The notes beneath the pieces were generated by a model, which was given only the letters and a program-made list of their open reading frames with translations, was not told where the DNA came from and did no database searches. Position numbers and translations under genes: made by a program. Of a DNA stretch of 64,000 nt, positions 20,334 to 29,275 are shown one piece after another. Every line of letters starts with the position of its first letter. The stretch's first letter is position 1. Source of the DNA: DATJGR01 sp963787045 (lineage in GTDB: Bacteria > Pseudomonadota > Gammaproteobacteria > Pseudomonadales > Azotimanducaceae); NCBI GenBank assembly GCA_963787045.1, contig CAWBBR010000017.1:1-64000 (forward strand), in the 5' to 3' direction.

Positions 20334-21850
20334 CAGCGCAGGAACATTTGGTACGCAGTGTTATCCGTTTCTTCGGAATAACGGTAGCCGATGCGATCGA
20401 GAAAGCGAGCGAGCTCGCGGCGCGCCGTGGGCGCCGCTTCGAAGCCGATCAACACGCGACCCCACGCCGCGCCGTGATTGCGGTAGTGGAACATCGTGAT
20501 GTTCCACTTCTCGCCGAGTTCCAGCAGGAATTTCAGCAGCGCGCCGGGCCGTTCGGGAAACTCGAAGCGATACAGGATTTCCGATTTGCCGCTGGTAACG
20601 CGCCCGCCGACCATGTGCCGCACGTGCATCTTCGCGAGCTCGTTGTCGGTCATGTCTTCGACCGGGTAGCCGGCCTCGATCAGGCTGTCGATCAATTCGT
20701 TGCGGTCGCCGTTCGGCACGATCTGCACGCCGACGTAAACGCGCGCCTGCGTCGCATCGGCATAGCGGTAGTTGAATTCGGTGACGGCGCGTTTGCCGAG
20801 CGTGCGGCAGAACGTGCGGAAGCTGCCGGGCTTTTCCGGAATCGTCACGCCGAGAATCGCTTCGCGTTTTTCGCCGAGCTCCGAGCGCTCGGAGATGTGG
20901 CGCAGCCGGTCGAAGTTGACGTTCGCGCCGCTGACGATCGCGACCAGATCCTGGTTCGCGACTTTCGTTGCGGCCAGATACTTCTTCATGCCGGCTACCG
21001 CGAGTGCGCCGGACGGTTCGGCGATCGAGCGCGTGTCGTTGAAGATGTCTTTGATTGCGCCGCAGATCTCGTCCACCGACACGACGATGACCGAGTCCAC
21101 GCACTCGCGCGCGATCTTGAACGTTTCCTTGCCGACCTGCGCCACTGAGGTGCCGTCAGCGAACTGATCGAGCGTCTCGCTCGGCAACACGACACGCCGC
21201 TTCGCGGCCAGCGCCGCGGCCATGCACGCGGATCCATCGGCTTCGACGCCGATGATCTTCACGTCGCTGCGCAGATATTTGACGTACGCGCCGATGCCGG
21301 AGATCAGCCCGCCGCCGCCGACCGGAACGAAGATCGCATGCAGCGGCGCGCTGTGCTGATTGAGGATCTCCATGCCGACGGTGCCTTGCCCGGCGATCAC
21401 GTCCGGGTCGTCGAACGGATGCACGAAGATGTAGCCGTGCTTCGCCATCAGTTCGTTGGCGTGATCGCGCGCTTCGTCGAAGTTGTCGCCGTGCAGAATC
21501 ACGCGCGCGCCGAGATCGCGCACCGCCGACACTTTGATGTCGGGCGTGTTGCGACCCATCACGATGTGCGCTTTCACGCCGAGCCGATTCGCCGCCAACG
21601 CAACGCCCTGCGCGTGATTGCCGGCCGACGCCGCGATCACGCCGCGCGCGCGATCCGCGGCGGAGAGCTGCGCCATCTTGTTGTATGCTCCGCGCAGCTT
21701 GAACGAGAACACGCTCTGCAGATCCTCGCGCTTCAGGAACACGCGATTGCCCAACGCACGCGACAGCGAACGCGCTTCGTGCAGCGGCGTTTCGATCGCG
21801 ACGTCGTAAACGCGCGAAGCGAGGATTTTCTTGACGTATCGTTCGAGCAT
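20333..21850 (-). CDS. ilvA: Threonine ammonia-lyase, biosynthetic
   Basis: 505 residues. Makes 2-oxobutanoate from threonine for isoleucine synthesis. The PLP lysine is in VFSFKLRGAYNKM near residue 52, and PVGGGGLISGIGAYVK is the phosphate loop. Two C-terminal ACT-like domains (from about 325) fit allosteric control by isoleucine and valine. The start MLERYVKKILASRVYD at 21850 matches the family; a longer in-frame start at 21880 adds an unconserved basic stretch. It leads the minus-strand operon that continues into the amidoligase-type genes and diverges from rpiA with about 90 bases between them, as in many gammaproteobacteria. Confidence 0.96.
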   Translation of the reverse strand: MLERYVKKILASRVYDVAIETPLHEARSLSRALGNRVFLKREDLQSVFSFKLRGAYNKMAQLSAADRARGVIAASAGNHAQGVALAANRLGVKAHIVMGRNTPDIKVSAVRDLGARVILHGDNFDEARDHANELMAKHGYIFVHPFDDPDVIAGQGTVGMEILNQHSAPLHAIFVPVGGGGLISGIGAYVKYLRSDVKIIGVEADGSACMAAALAAKRRVVLPSETLDQFADGTSVAQVGKETFKIARECVDSVIVVSVDEICGAIKDIFNDTRSIAEPSGALAVAGMKKYLAATKVANQDLVAIVSGANVNFDRLRHISERSELGEKREAILGVTIPEKPGSFRTFCRTLGKRAVTEFNYRYADATQARVYVGVQIVPNGDRNELIDSLIEAGYPVEDMTDNELAKMHVRHMVGGRVTSGKSEILYRFEFPERPGALLKFLLELGEKWNITMFHYRNHGAAWGRVLIGFEAAPTARRELARFLDRIGYRYSEETDNTAYQMFLR

Positions 21851-21941
21851 CGGGAGGGCCGGGCGACGAAGCCGCGTCATACTAAAGGGGGAGTGCTATG
21901 CCGTCCACACGGCTGCCTGTTCGACCGCGGGTGATACGACG

Positions 21942-22607
21942 ATGAGCGCAGATGCGTTCAAACGCGCCGCTGCCGACGCGGCGGTCGCGATGATCAAGCC
22001 GCGCTTGCGCAATGACAGCATCGTCGGGGTGGGCACGGGTTCGACCGCGAATGCCTTCATCGATGCGTTGGCATCGCTGCGCGGTCACTTCGACGCCACC
22101 GTTGCGAGTTCCGATGCTTCTGCCGCGCGCCTGCGCGGCCACGGTTTCACGGTGCTCGACCTGAACGCCGTCAACGAAGTGCTCGTGTACGTCGACGGCG
22201 CCGACGAAGTGAATCCGGCCAAACAACTCATCAAAGGCGCCGGCGGCGCGTTGACGCGCGAGAAAATCGTCGCGGCGTCGGCGCGCGAATTCATCTGCAT
22301 CGTCGACGACAGCAAGCTCGTTGCCACGCTCGGCGAGTTTCCGTTGCCGGTCGAAGTGATTCCGATGGCGCGAGGACTCGTCGCCCGCGCGCTCGTCGGG
22401 CTCGGCGGCACACCGGTGTATCGCGAACGTTTCGTCACCGACAACGGCAACATCATCCTCGACGTTCACGGTCTCGACCTCGTCGATCCGCCCGCGATGG
22501 AACAGCGCATCAACAACATCGTCGGCGTGGTCTGCAACGGCATCTTCGCGGCGCAGGCGGCGGACGTGGTGATCGTGGCGGGCGCGAGCGGGGTGCGGCA
22601 GGTCTGA
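21942..22607 (+). CDS. rpiA: Ribose-5-phosphate isomerase A
   Basis: 221 residues, intact. Interconverts ribose 5-phosphate and ribulose 5-phosphate. The family blocks GVGTGSTANAFIDAL, YVDGADEVNPAKQLIKGAGG (with catalytic Asp), GGALTREKIVA and DNGNIILDVHG are all present. The start MSADAFKRAAADAAV is chosen at 21942; the in-frame extension upstream is not conserved. It is transcribed divergently from ilvA. Confidence 0.97.
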   Translation: MSADAFKRAAADAAVAMIKPRLRNDSIVGVGTGSTANAFIDALASLRGHFDATVASSDASAARLRGHGFTVLDLNAVNEVLVYVDGADEVNPAKQLIKGAGGALTREKIVAASAREFICIVDDSKLVATLGEFPLPVEVIPMARGLVARALVGLGGTPVYRERFVTDNGNIILDVHGLDLVDPPAMEQRINNIVGVVCNGIFAAQAADVVIVAGASGVRQV

Positions 22608-22682
22608 GATGATCGCGTGGAAGAGATCGAAGACCCGCTCAGGCACGCAAGCAAGCGTTTGACAACCGATCGTCGGCCAAGC

Positions 22683-23508
22683 ATGTCACCCATCGTCATC
22701 GCATCAGCGTTGACCGTTGCGCTCATCGCGCTGCGGGCGCTCGATCTGCTCGTATTGAGGGCAGACTCGTGGCCGGACCCCACCCTTTTATCCAAGGCGC
22801 TCGGACTGCTGCTGGTGTTCCTGTTCCTGCGCGTCGTCCGGGAGCGCCTCGGCAGCATCGGTCTGCACGCGCGCAACCTCGGGCATGCGATCGGCATCGG
22901 CGCAGTAAGTCTGTTGGCGATTTTCGCGTGCTTGTATGCGATCGAGTTCTACATGCTGCGCGTCGCCGGCGAGAATCCGCGCGTCGTGCTCGGTGTCGTC
23001 GACAAGCAAGGTGCGTTGATCGCGGGCACGACGTTCGTGTCGTTGTACGTCGCCGGGCAGGTTCTCAACGCACTCGCCGAAGGAGAGCATCTTTCGCGGA
23101 ATCATTCTGCCGCGGTTGATGCGAACGATGTCGTTCTGGAAGGCCAACCTCGCGCAGGCGATGCTGTTCGCCGCTGCACATCTCATATGGCCGCTAAGCA
23201 GCTTTGCGCTTGGCCAGGCGACGCTCGTAGATGCACTGGTGCAAGCTCTTATGCTGCTGGTATTCACGACGATTGGCGGCCTGCTCTTCGGATACCTGTA
23301 CTACCGCACGAACAACCTATGGACGAGCGTTTTCGCGCACTTCATCGACAATTCGGTGTGGCTGTTCATTCACATCGAGACGTCGACGCGTTTCAACGCG
23401 GAGACCGACGTTTCGATGTTCGGGCGGATAGGGTTCCTGTCGTTGGCGCTGATCGCAGGGTTCGCTACGAAGCGGGCGGGCATTGCGCCGCTCGCGCAAC
23501 GCGCTTGA
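22683..23508 (+). CDS. CPBP-family intramembrane glutamic protease (Abi-like), with a frameshift
   Basis: About 275 residues with roughly seven hydrophobic helices (for example ASALTVALIALRALDLLVLR and AVSLLAIFACLYAIEFYML). The first CPBP motif lies at the frame break near 23090 (NALAEG, then a segment reading FRGIIL PRLMRTM once one base is corrected). The second is FAAAHLIWPLSS and the third TNNLWTSVFAHFIDNSVWLF, the latter two carrying His residues. The family includes Rce1-like prenyl-protein and bacteriocin-immunity proteases; the substrate here is unknown. It lies 75 bases after rpiA and may be read through from it. GTG at 22617 is an alternative start. Confidence 0.8.
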
Positions 23509-23631
23509 ACGCGCACGCACCTCGTCCAAACGACGCGTTATATCGTCAGGCCGTAAGCGTGCGTTGACCTGGCGACGCGCACTTGGCAACTTCCTTAGTT
23601 CGAACGACCGCCCTTCACAGGAAGGAATGCC

Positions 23632-24905
23632 ATGACCCAAACCCAGGCGAAATCCCCGCAGGTGCCCTCGCGACCCGACACGTCCTCGTACGTCCCTCCG
23701 TTCCAGCTCACTGCCGGGCAGCCACCTCCGATCGCCGCGCACGGCGGCGTTTCCTACATGGCATTCGACCGCGACGGTGATGCGGGTACCACGCTCGCGA
23801 CGCAGGATGCACTGCGGTTGCTCGATACCACCACCGGACAAGCGGTGATCGACATGATCGAGAACGCGCCGCCGGGTCCCGATCCAGACCCAGTGGGGTT
23901 TGGGTTTTCGCAGCCACGCGGAGTGTGTCGAGTACATCCGGGCCCAGGGCATCGTCGTGCCGGAGGGCGGTGTGGCGATTGCCGCTGCGATATTCGGTGC
24001 ACGAGGAACCTTCGTATTCGATCGTTTCGTCGAACGCGCTGTGGCGCGATCCGGCGCGTGAGGCCGATCAGCTGCGCTTGCGCAAAGAGGAACGCGATAT
24101 CGGCCGTCGCGCGCTCTACTTCCCACAAGTGTTGCGCGACGCGCGACGCATCGGCGAGTACTACCCCGGACTCTCGCCGTACAGCGCGGAGTGCATGGAC
24201 AAACTCGGCGTATCGCTGGCGCACTGTGAATCGAAATGCACCAACTTCTACGACGCGCACGAGGTAGAACGCGTGTTCTATCCGGAGATGGAGAAGCTGC
24301 TGCTCGAGCTCTACCCGGACGCGACCGACGCGCTCGTGTACAACCACGACGTATTCAACAAGGACTACACGGGGGATCGCCGAGAAGACCAGGCCAACAA
24401 GAACCCCGGCGTGAACGCAAACTACGCGTACCTCGTACACAACGACCTGAACGACAACAGCGGTCGCGTGCGTTGCCGCGAGCTGCTCACGAAGAACCTG
24501 CGCAACTTCGGCCGCGAACAGCGTTACACGGAAGCAGAGGCAGACGCGAAGATGTCGCGACGCTTCCTGTCGATCAACCTCGCGAAGCCGATGGAGACCG
24601 TGCGCCAGAATCCTTTCGTGCTCTGCGCGTGGCCGTCGTTTGCCGATCAGGCCTACATCACCAACTACCGCATCTACGACGACCGCGTCGGCGAGACGAC
24701 GCGTTTCACGCATCGACCGAGCCACGAGTGGTACTGGGTACCGCATCAGAAGCCGAACGAGGTGTCGATGCTGAAGTGCTACGACTCGGTCACCGACGGC
24801 TCGGTGTCGCGCTGGTCGTTCCACTCGGCGTGCGTCGATCCCACTGCGCCCGAGGATGCGCCGTGTCGGAAGAACGTCGTGGTCAGGTCGTTCGTGTTCT
24901 TCTAG
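23632..24905 (+). CDS. CmcJ/NvfI-family oxidoreductase-like protein, with frameshifts
   Basis: About 424 residues in three frames (changes near 23905 and 23990). The C-terminal two thirds fit the CmcJ/NvfI family of non-haem iron enzymes from natural-product pathways: CTNFYDAHEVERVFYPEMEK, VYNHDVFN, LVHNDLNDNSGRVR (a likely H-x-D iron pair), INLAKPMETVRQNPFVLCAW, and NEVSMLKCYDSVTDGS with FHSACVDPTAPEDAPCRK near the end. The C-terminus is strongly conserved, while the first 130 residues are not recognisable. AGGAAGGA before the ATG gives a good ribosome-binding site. No polyketide, peptide-synthetase or terpene genes are nearby, so the substrate is unknown. Confidence 0.72.
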
Positions 24906-24909
24906 AAGC

Positions 24910-26278
24910 TCACACGAGCAGCTTGCCGGGGTTCATCACGCCGTTCGGATCGAACACCGCTTTCAACGCCCGCATCGCGGCGATTTCGTCGGCGCTGCGG
25001 CTGTACTGAAGGAAGTCGCGCTTCAGTAGGCCGACGCCGTGTTCGGCCGAAATGCTGCCGTCGTGCTGCGAGACGACTTCGAAGAGGCGCGGGCTGATGT
25101 GGTGACACTTCGCGAAGAAGTCGTCGATCGACAGCGCCGCGGGCTTGAGGATGTTGAGGTGCAGGTTGCCGTCGCCGATGTGGCCGTACCAGCAGACCTC
25201 GAAATCGGGATACGCGTCGGCAACGATGCGATCGACCTGCGTGAGGAATTCCGGCATTGCCGAGATGCGCACCGAGACGTCGTTCTTGTACGGCGTGTAC
25301 GGCGAGATGCTCTCCGAGATGCCTTCGCGCAATTGCCACAGATCCGCCGCCTGCGCATCGCTCTGGCTGACCACGCCGTCGCTCACCCAGCCGTCGCGCT
25401 ACGCACGCTTCGAATGTCTTCAGCGCGACGTCGATGTCGGCGCCGTCGAATTCGAGTAACGCGTAGAACGCCGCGGCCTGATCGAGCGGACGACGCAACT
25501 TGCGGTGCGCAGTGACTTTCTGCAACGCGAGCTCGGAGAAGAACTCGAACGCCGAGAGCGTCAATGCGCCCTGGAAGCGCGCCAACACTTTCAGAATGTC
25601 GGGAAAATGTTCCACGCCGAGCACCATCACCATCTGCGGCGGCGGCATTTTCGCCAGCCGCATCTGCGCTTCGACGATGAAGCCGAGCGTGCCTTCCGAG
25701 CCGATGAACAGATGCCGCAGATCGTAGCCGGTCGCGTTCTTGACGAGACCGTGATTCAGCTCGAGCACGGCGCCGGTGCCGGTGACCACTTTCAGTCCGG
25801 CGACCCAGTCGCGCGTGAGGCCGTGGCGGATCACGCGAATGCCGCCGGCGTTCGTCGAAATGTTGCCGCCGATCTGACTCGACCCCGACGAAGCGAAGTC
25901 CACCGGATAGAACAAGCCGCGTTCAGCCGCGTAGTCCTGCAGCGTTTCGGTGACGACGCCGGCCTGACATCGCACGATGCGGTCGGCTTCGTTGAAATCG
26001 AGGATGCGGTTCATGCGGTCGAACGACACGACGATTTCGCCGTTCGATGCCACCGCGCCGCCCGACAATCCCGTTCGGCCGCCGGAGGGCACCAGCGACC
26101 AGCGCCGCTCGTTGGCGGCGCGCACCAGCGTTACGACCTCGTCGACGCTCTCCGGAAAAACGATTGCCGACGGCGCAACGGAGAAGCTGCGCGTCCAGTC
26201 GCGGCCCCACGATGCCAGCGCTTCTGCGTCGGTTCGCACGCGCTTCGGTGAAAGCAATTCATTCAGTGCATCGATCAT
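24910..26278 (-). CDS. FAD-linked D-2-hydroxyacid dehydrogenase, probably D-2-hydroxyglutarate dehydrogenase, with a frameshift
   Basis: About 456 residues. The PCMH-type FAD domain is clear (VPSGGRTGLSGGAVASNGEI, FASSGSSQIGGNISTNAGG, IGSEGTLGFIVEA). The C-terminal cap carries CWYGHIGDGNLHLNILKP and SISAEHGVGLLKR, the metal/substrate His and Glu residues of the D-lactate/D-2-hydroxyglutarate dehydrogenase family. One frame change lies near 25400. It is divergent from serA across about 70 bases. SerA reduces 2-oxoglutarate to D-2-hydroxyglutarate, and in Pseudomonas a dehydrogenase of this family recycles that product, so D-2-hydroxyglutarate is the likeliest substrate; D-lactate or glycolate remain possible. 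Confidence 0.82.
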
Positions 26279-26350
26279 GTTCGATTGAGGACGGCCACGG
26301 AGGCGCTAGTATAGGCGCCTTTTTCGCGGGCACCTCCGCCGGGCAACCAG

Positions 26351-27580
26351 ATGAGCCAGACGTCGTTCGACAAGGACAAGATCAAGATTCTGCTGCTCGA
26401 AGGCGTGCACGCGTCCGCGCTCGATCGCTTCCACGCCGCGGGTTACGAGAACATCGAACGCAAAGCCGGCGCGCTGCAAGGCGACGAACTCGCACGCGCG
26501 TTGGCCGACGTGCACATTCTCGGCATCCGCAGCCGCACGCAGCTCACCGCAACGGCGCTCGCTGAAGCACGGCGGCTGATCACCGTGGGATGCTTCTGCA
26601 TCGGCACGAACCAGGTGGCGTTGAAGGACGCGATGCTGCGCGGCGTGCCGGTGTTCAACGCGCCGTTCTCGAATACGCGCAGCGTTGCGGAACTGGTGCT
26701 GGCCGAAGCGGTGTTGCTGTTGCGCGGCATTCCGGAGAAGCACGGCCTGCTGAAGCAAGGCATCTGGCAGAAGAGTGCGACGGCGAGTTTCGAGATTCGC
26801 GGCAAAACGCTCGGCGTGATCGGCTACGGCAACATCGGCTCGCAGCTCGGCGTAATGGCCGAGGCGCTCGGCATGCACGTGCAGTTCTACGACGCGGTGA
26901 AACGGCTGAATCTCGGCAACGCGCGGCAACTCGATTCGCTCGACGAATTGCTGTCGAGCAGCGATGTGGTGACGTTGCACGTGCCGGAGCTACCGACCAC
27001 CCGCAACATGATTGGCGCGCGCGAGATCGCGCTGATGAAGAAGACCGCGGTGTTGATCAATGCGTCGCGCGGCAACGTCGTCGATCTCGACGCGCTCGCG
27101 GCCGCGCTGCAAACGAATCGTCTGCTCGGGGCGGCGATCGACGTGTATCCGGAAGAACCGAAGTCGAACGACGATCCGTTCGTGTCGCCGCTGCTCGCGT
27201 GCGACAACGTGATTCTCACGCCGCACATCGGCGGCAGCACCGCCGAAGCGCAAGAGAACATCGGTTCCGAAGTGGCCGACAAACTGATTCGCTACAGCGA
27301 CAACGGCTCGACGCTATCGGCGGTGAACTTTCCCGAAGTGGCGTTGCCGTCGCATCCGTCGAGCCACCGGCTGCTGCACATTCACCGCAACGTGCCGGGC
27401 GTGCTGTCGCACATCAACCGCGTGTTCGGCGAAGGCAGCATCAACATCGCCGCGCAGTATCTGCAGACGAATGCCGAGATCGGTTACGTGGTGATCGACG
27501 TCGAAGCGGAACACAGCCAGCTCGCGCTCGAGAAGCTGCGCGCCGTCGACGGCACCATCAGGACCCGCGTGCTGTTCTGA
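26351..27580 (+). CDS. serA: D-3-phosphoglycerate dehydrogenase
   Basis: 409 residues, intact. First step of serine synthesis. The NAD-binding motif is GVIGYGNIGSQLGVMAE near residue 155. The catalytic Arg-Glu-His set fits INASRGNVVD, AAIDVYPEEP and LTPHIGGSTAEAQENI. A C-terminal ACT domain (from about 335, RNVPGVLSHINRVFGEGSIN) fits serine feedback control, as in the 410-residue E. coli enzyme. The early start MSQTSFDKDKIKIL agrees with homologues. Its serine feeds the one-carbon genes found elsewhere in the window. Confidence 0.97.
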   Translation: MSQTSFDKDKIKILLLEGVHASALDRFHAAGYENIERKAGALQGDELARALADVHILGIRSRTQLTATALAEARRLITVGCFCIGTNQVALKDAMLRGVPVFNAPFSNTRSVAELVLAEAVLLLRGIPEKHGLLKQGIWQKSATASFEIRGKTLGVIGYGNIGSQLGVMAEALGMHVQFYDAVKRLNLGNARQLDSLDELLSSSDVVTLHVPELPTTRNMIGAREIALMKKTAVLINASRGNVVDLDALAAALQTNRLLGAAIDVYPEEPKSNDDPFVSPLLACDNVILTPHIGGSTAEAQENIGSEVADKLIRYSDNGSTLSAVNFPEVALPSHPSSHRLLHIHRNVPGVLSHINRVFGEGSINIAAQYLQTNAEIGYVVIDVEAEHSQLALEKLRAVDGTIRTRVLF

Positions 27581-27599
27581 AGCGGGTCCGACGGTGCCG
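27550..27599. terminator. Interrupted inverted repeat between convergent serA and DUF3313 genes
   Basis: GGACCCGC (27561-27568) pairs perfectly with GCGGGTCC (27582-27589) over a 13-base loop containing the serA stop. An outer arm, CGGCACC (27550-27556), pairs with GGTGCCG (27593-27599). The two nested stems lie between two convergent genes, so a bidirectional transcription stop is plausible, although no run of T follows on either strand. Confidence 0.45.
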
Positions 27600-27609
27600 G
27601 ATATCCAGC

Positions 27610-28279
27610 CTATTGGTTGAGCGGGATGCTCGCGGCGGCGTCGAGGCGCTCACGCAGGATAGCTGCCCATTGCGTCGCGGTGCGTTGCACGGCATCGGCG
27701 GCGGTCGTCGGCGGTGCGCCCTCGTCGTGTTTCGCGGCGACGCGTTCGAGCGCGCGGACCATGATCGCGTCCGATCCCGAGTCGTAAAGTTCCATGCTGA
27801 GCGTTGCCTCGCCGATGTCGGCGACCGCCAGCAGATCGTTGCGGCCGCTTGCGCTCGGCGGCACGAACGACACGACGTCGAGCAGATCGCCGCGAATCAG
27901 CAACACATCGTCGCCGGGCTCGGTCGGTCAGCTTGAAGAACTTGCTCTTCGCAAGCTCCGTCTCGAACGCCTTGCTGACGATCGCGTAAAGGGAGTCCTT
28001 CTGTCGCTGGTTCAGCCCGAAGCCGGACGATTCGTCGCCGCTGCCCTTCATCACCGGCCGATACTCGATGTGCGGCGCCTTGAAGATGATCTTGTGGTAG
28101 CTGCGTACGTCGAAGTATTTGCGCACCCACAGGTGTTCGAACACTTTCGATTCGCGGCGCTGCAGGCCGTCGTAGGAGAGCTCTTCGCTCGACGTTGCGG
28201 CGTTGACGTTCAGCGTCGCGAGGCTCGCCGCAAGGCAAGCCGTCACGACGATTGCCAGCAGAACAGGTACACGCATCAT
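27610..28279 (-). CDS. DUF3313-like exported protein or lipoprotein, with a frameshift
   Basis: About 222 residues. A hydrophobic N-terminal signal contains VVTAC (possible lipobox) and, further on, VNAATS (possible signal peptidase I site), so lipidation is undecided. The mature part (SYDGLQRRESKVFEHLWVRK, then SYHKIIFKAPHIEYRP) resembles DUF3313 proteins. After a frame change near 27920 come LLIRGDLLDVVSFVPPS and ATLSMELYDSGSDAIMVRAL. Function is unknown; it should be in the periplasm or attached to a membrane. Its start overlaps the stop of the upstream hydrolase gene, so the two are coupled. Confidence 0.6.
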
Positions 28280-29265
28280 CTTCGATCCTCCACTGAAAGA
28301 GCGGCGTTAGTATCGGATAACCATCGATCGATCGCTGCGAACATCCGCACACGCAAGGCCGGCGATTCGTTCACCAGGTGGTGGCGCGCCTCGGGCAGGT
28401 AGACGATCTGCGGTTCGAACAGGCGTTCGATCACCTTCATGTTATAGCGCCAATCGACCGTCTTGTCGGCCTGACCTTGAATGACGAGGGGCGCGATGTC
28501 GGTGGCCGGGTACGTTTCGAAGCGCCGCATCCACTGCACCATCGCGGTCACCCATTGAACCGGCAGCGTTTTGGCCTGTAGCGGGTCCTGCTCGCGGAGA
28601 AACGCCAGAAATTCGGCGTTGTCGGCGTTGTCGCTCGTGCCTCGCGGCCGTTCTTTCACGAAATGCCGCACTGCGTGGTAGAAGAGCCGCGTCATCGGCC
28701 ACGAGGCGGGCCGCACCAGCGGTGCCAACAGGATCACATGGGCGAACGGAGACGTGTCGCGCGCGAACCGATTCGCCAGCAGCCATTCCATCGCGATCGC
28801 ACCGCCGGTGCTCTGTCCGTACAGCTGCCACGGTTTCGGCAGATGCGGACCGAGCGCGGCGAGACACGCATCGAATGCCTCCACGTAATGATCGAACGTT
28901 TCGATCGTTGCCGCGTCACCGCTCGACAATCCATGGCCCGGAAGGTCGAACGACAAAACCGCCTGACCGCGTTCGAGCAGATGCGCGATCAGATGTCGAT
29001 ACAAGCCGACGTGGTCGTAGTAGCCGTGCACCACTACCGACGTGCCGACCGCGGCGCGCGGCCGCCACAGATGCGCGGCGATCTCGTGGCTGGCGCTCGG
29101 CACTTTGCCGAACCAGTGTTCGATGCCCGCGTGCGTATCGCTGAAGTGGATGCCGTAATGGCGCAGATAGCGATCCTCCTGCGGAGTGAGGATCGCGCGT
29201 TGTCCAGGAACCAACGGCTTCAGCGAGGCGCGCAGCACCTGCGGATCGAAGCCGACATCGGTCAC
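28276..29265 (-). CDS. Alpha/beta hydrolase (lysophospholipase-like)
   Basis: 329 residues, intact. The nucleophile elbow GQSTGG is near residue 150, preceded by SVVVHGYYDHVGLYRHL (oxyanion HG) and LSFDLPGHGLSSG. The acid is probably in LVIQGQADKTVDW and the His in PEARHHLVNES near 305. This pattern resembles monoglyceride lipase or PldB-like lysophospholipases; the exact ester is not predictable. No signal peptide is seen. It is followed directly by the DUF3313-like gene and preceded by fba with 10 bases between, so it may be read with the tkt-pgk-fba transcript. Confidence 0.83.
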   Translation of the reverse strand: MTDVGFDPQVLRASLKPLVPGQRAILTPQEDRYLRHYGIHFSDTHAGIEHWFGKVPSASHEIAAHLWRPRAAVGTSVVVHGYYDHVGLYRHLIAHLLERGQAVLSFDLPGHGLSSGDAATIETFDHYVEAFDACLAALGPHLPKPWQLYGQSTGGAIAMEWLLANRFARDTSPFAHVILLAPLVRPASWPMTRLFYHAVRHFVKERPRGTSDNADNAEFLAFLREQDPLQAKTLPVQWVTAMVQWMRRFETYPATDIAPLVIQGQADKTVDWRYNMKVIERLFEPQIVYLPEARHHLVNESPALRVRMFAAIDRWLSDTNAALSVEDRR

Positions 29266-29275
29266 GCCCGCGGTA

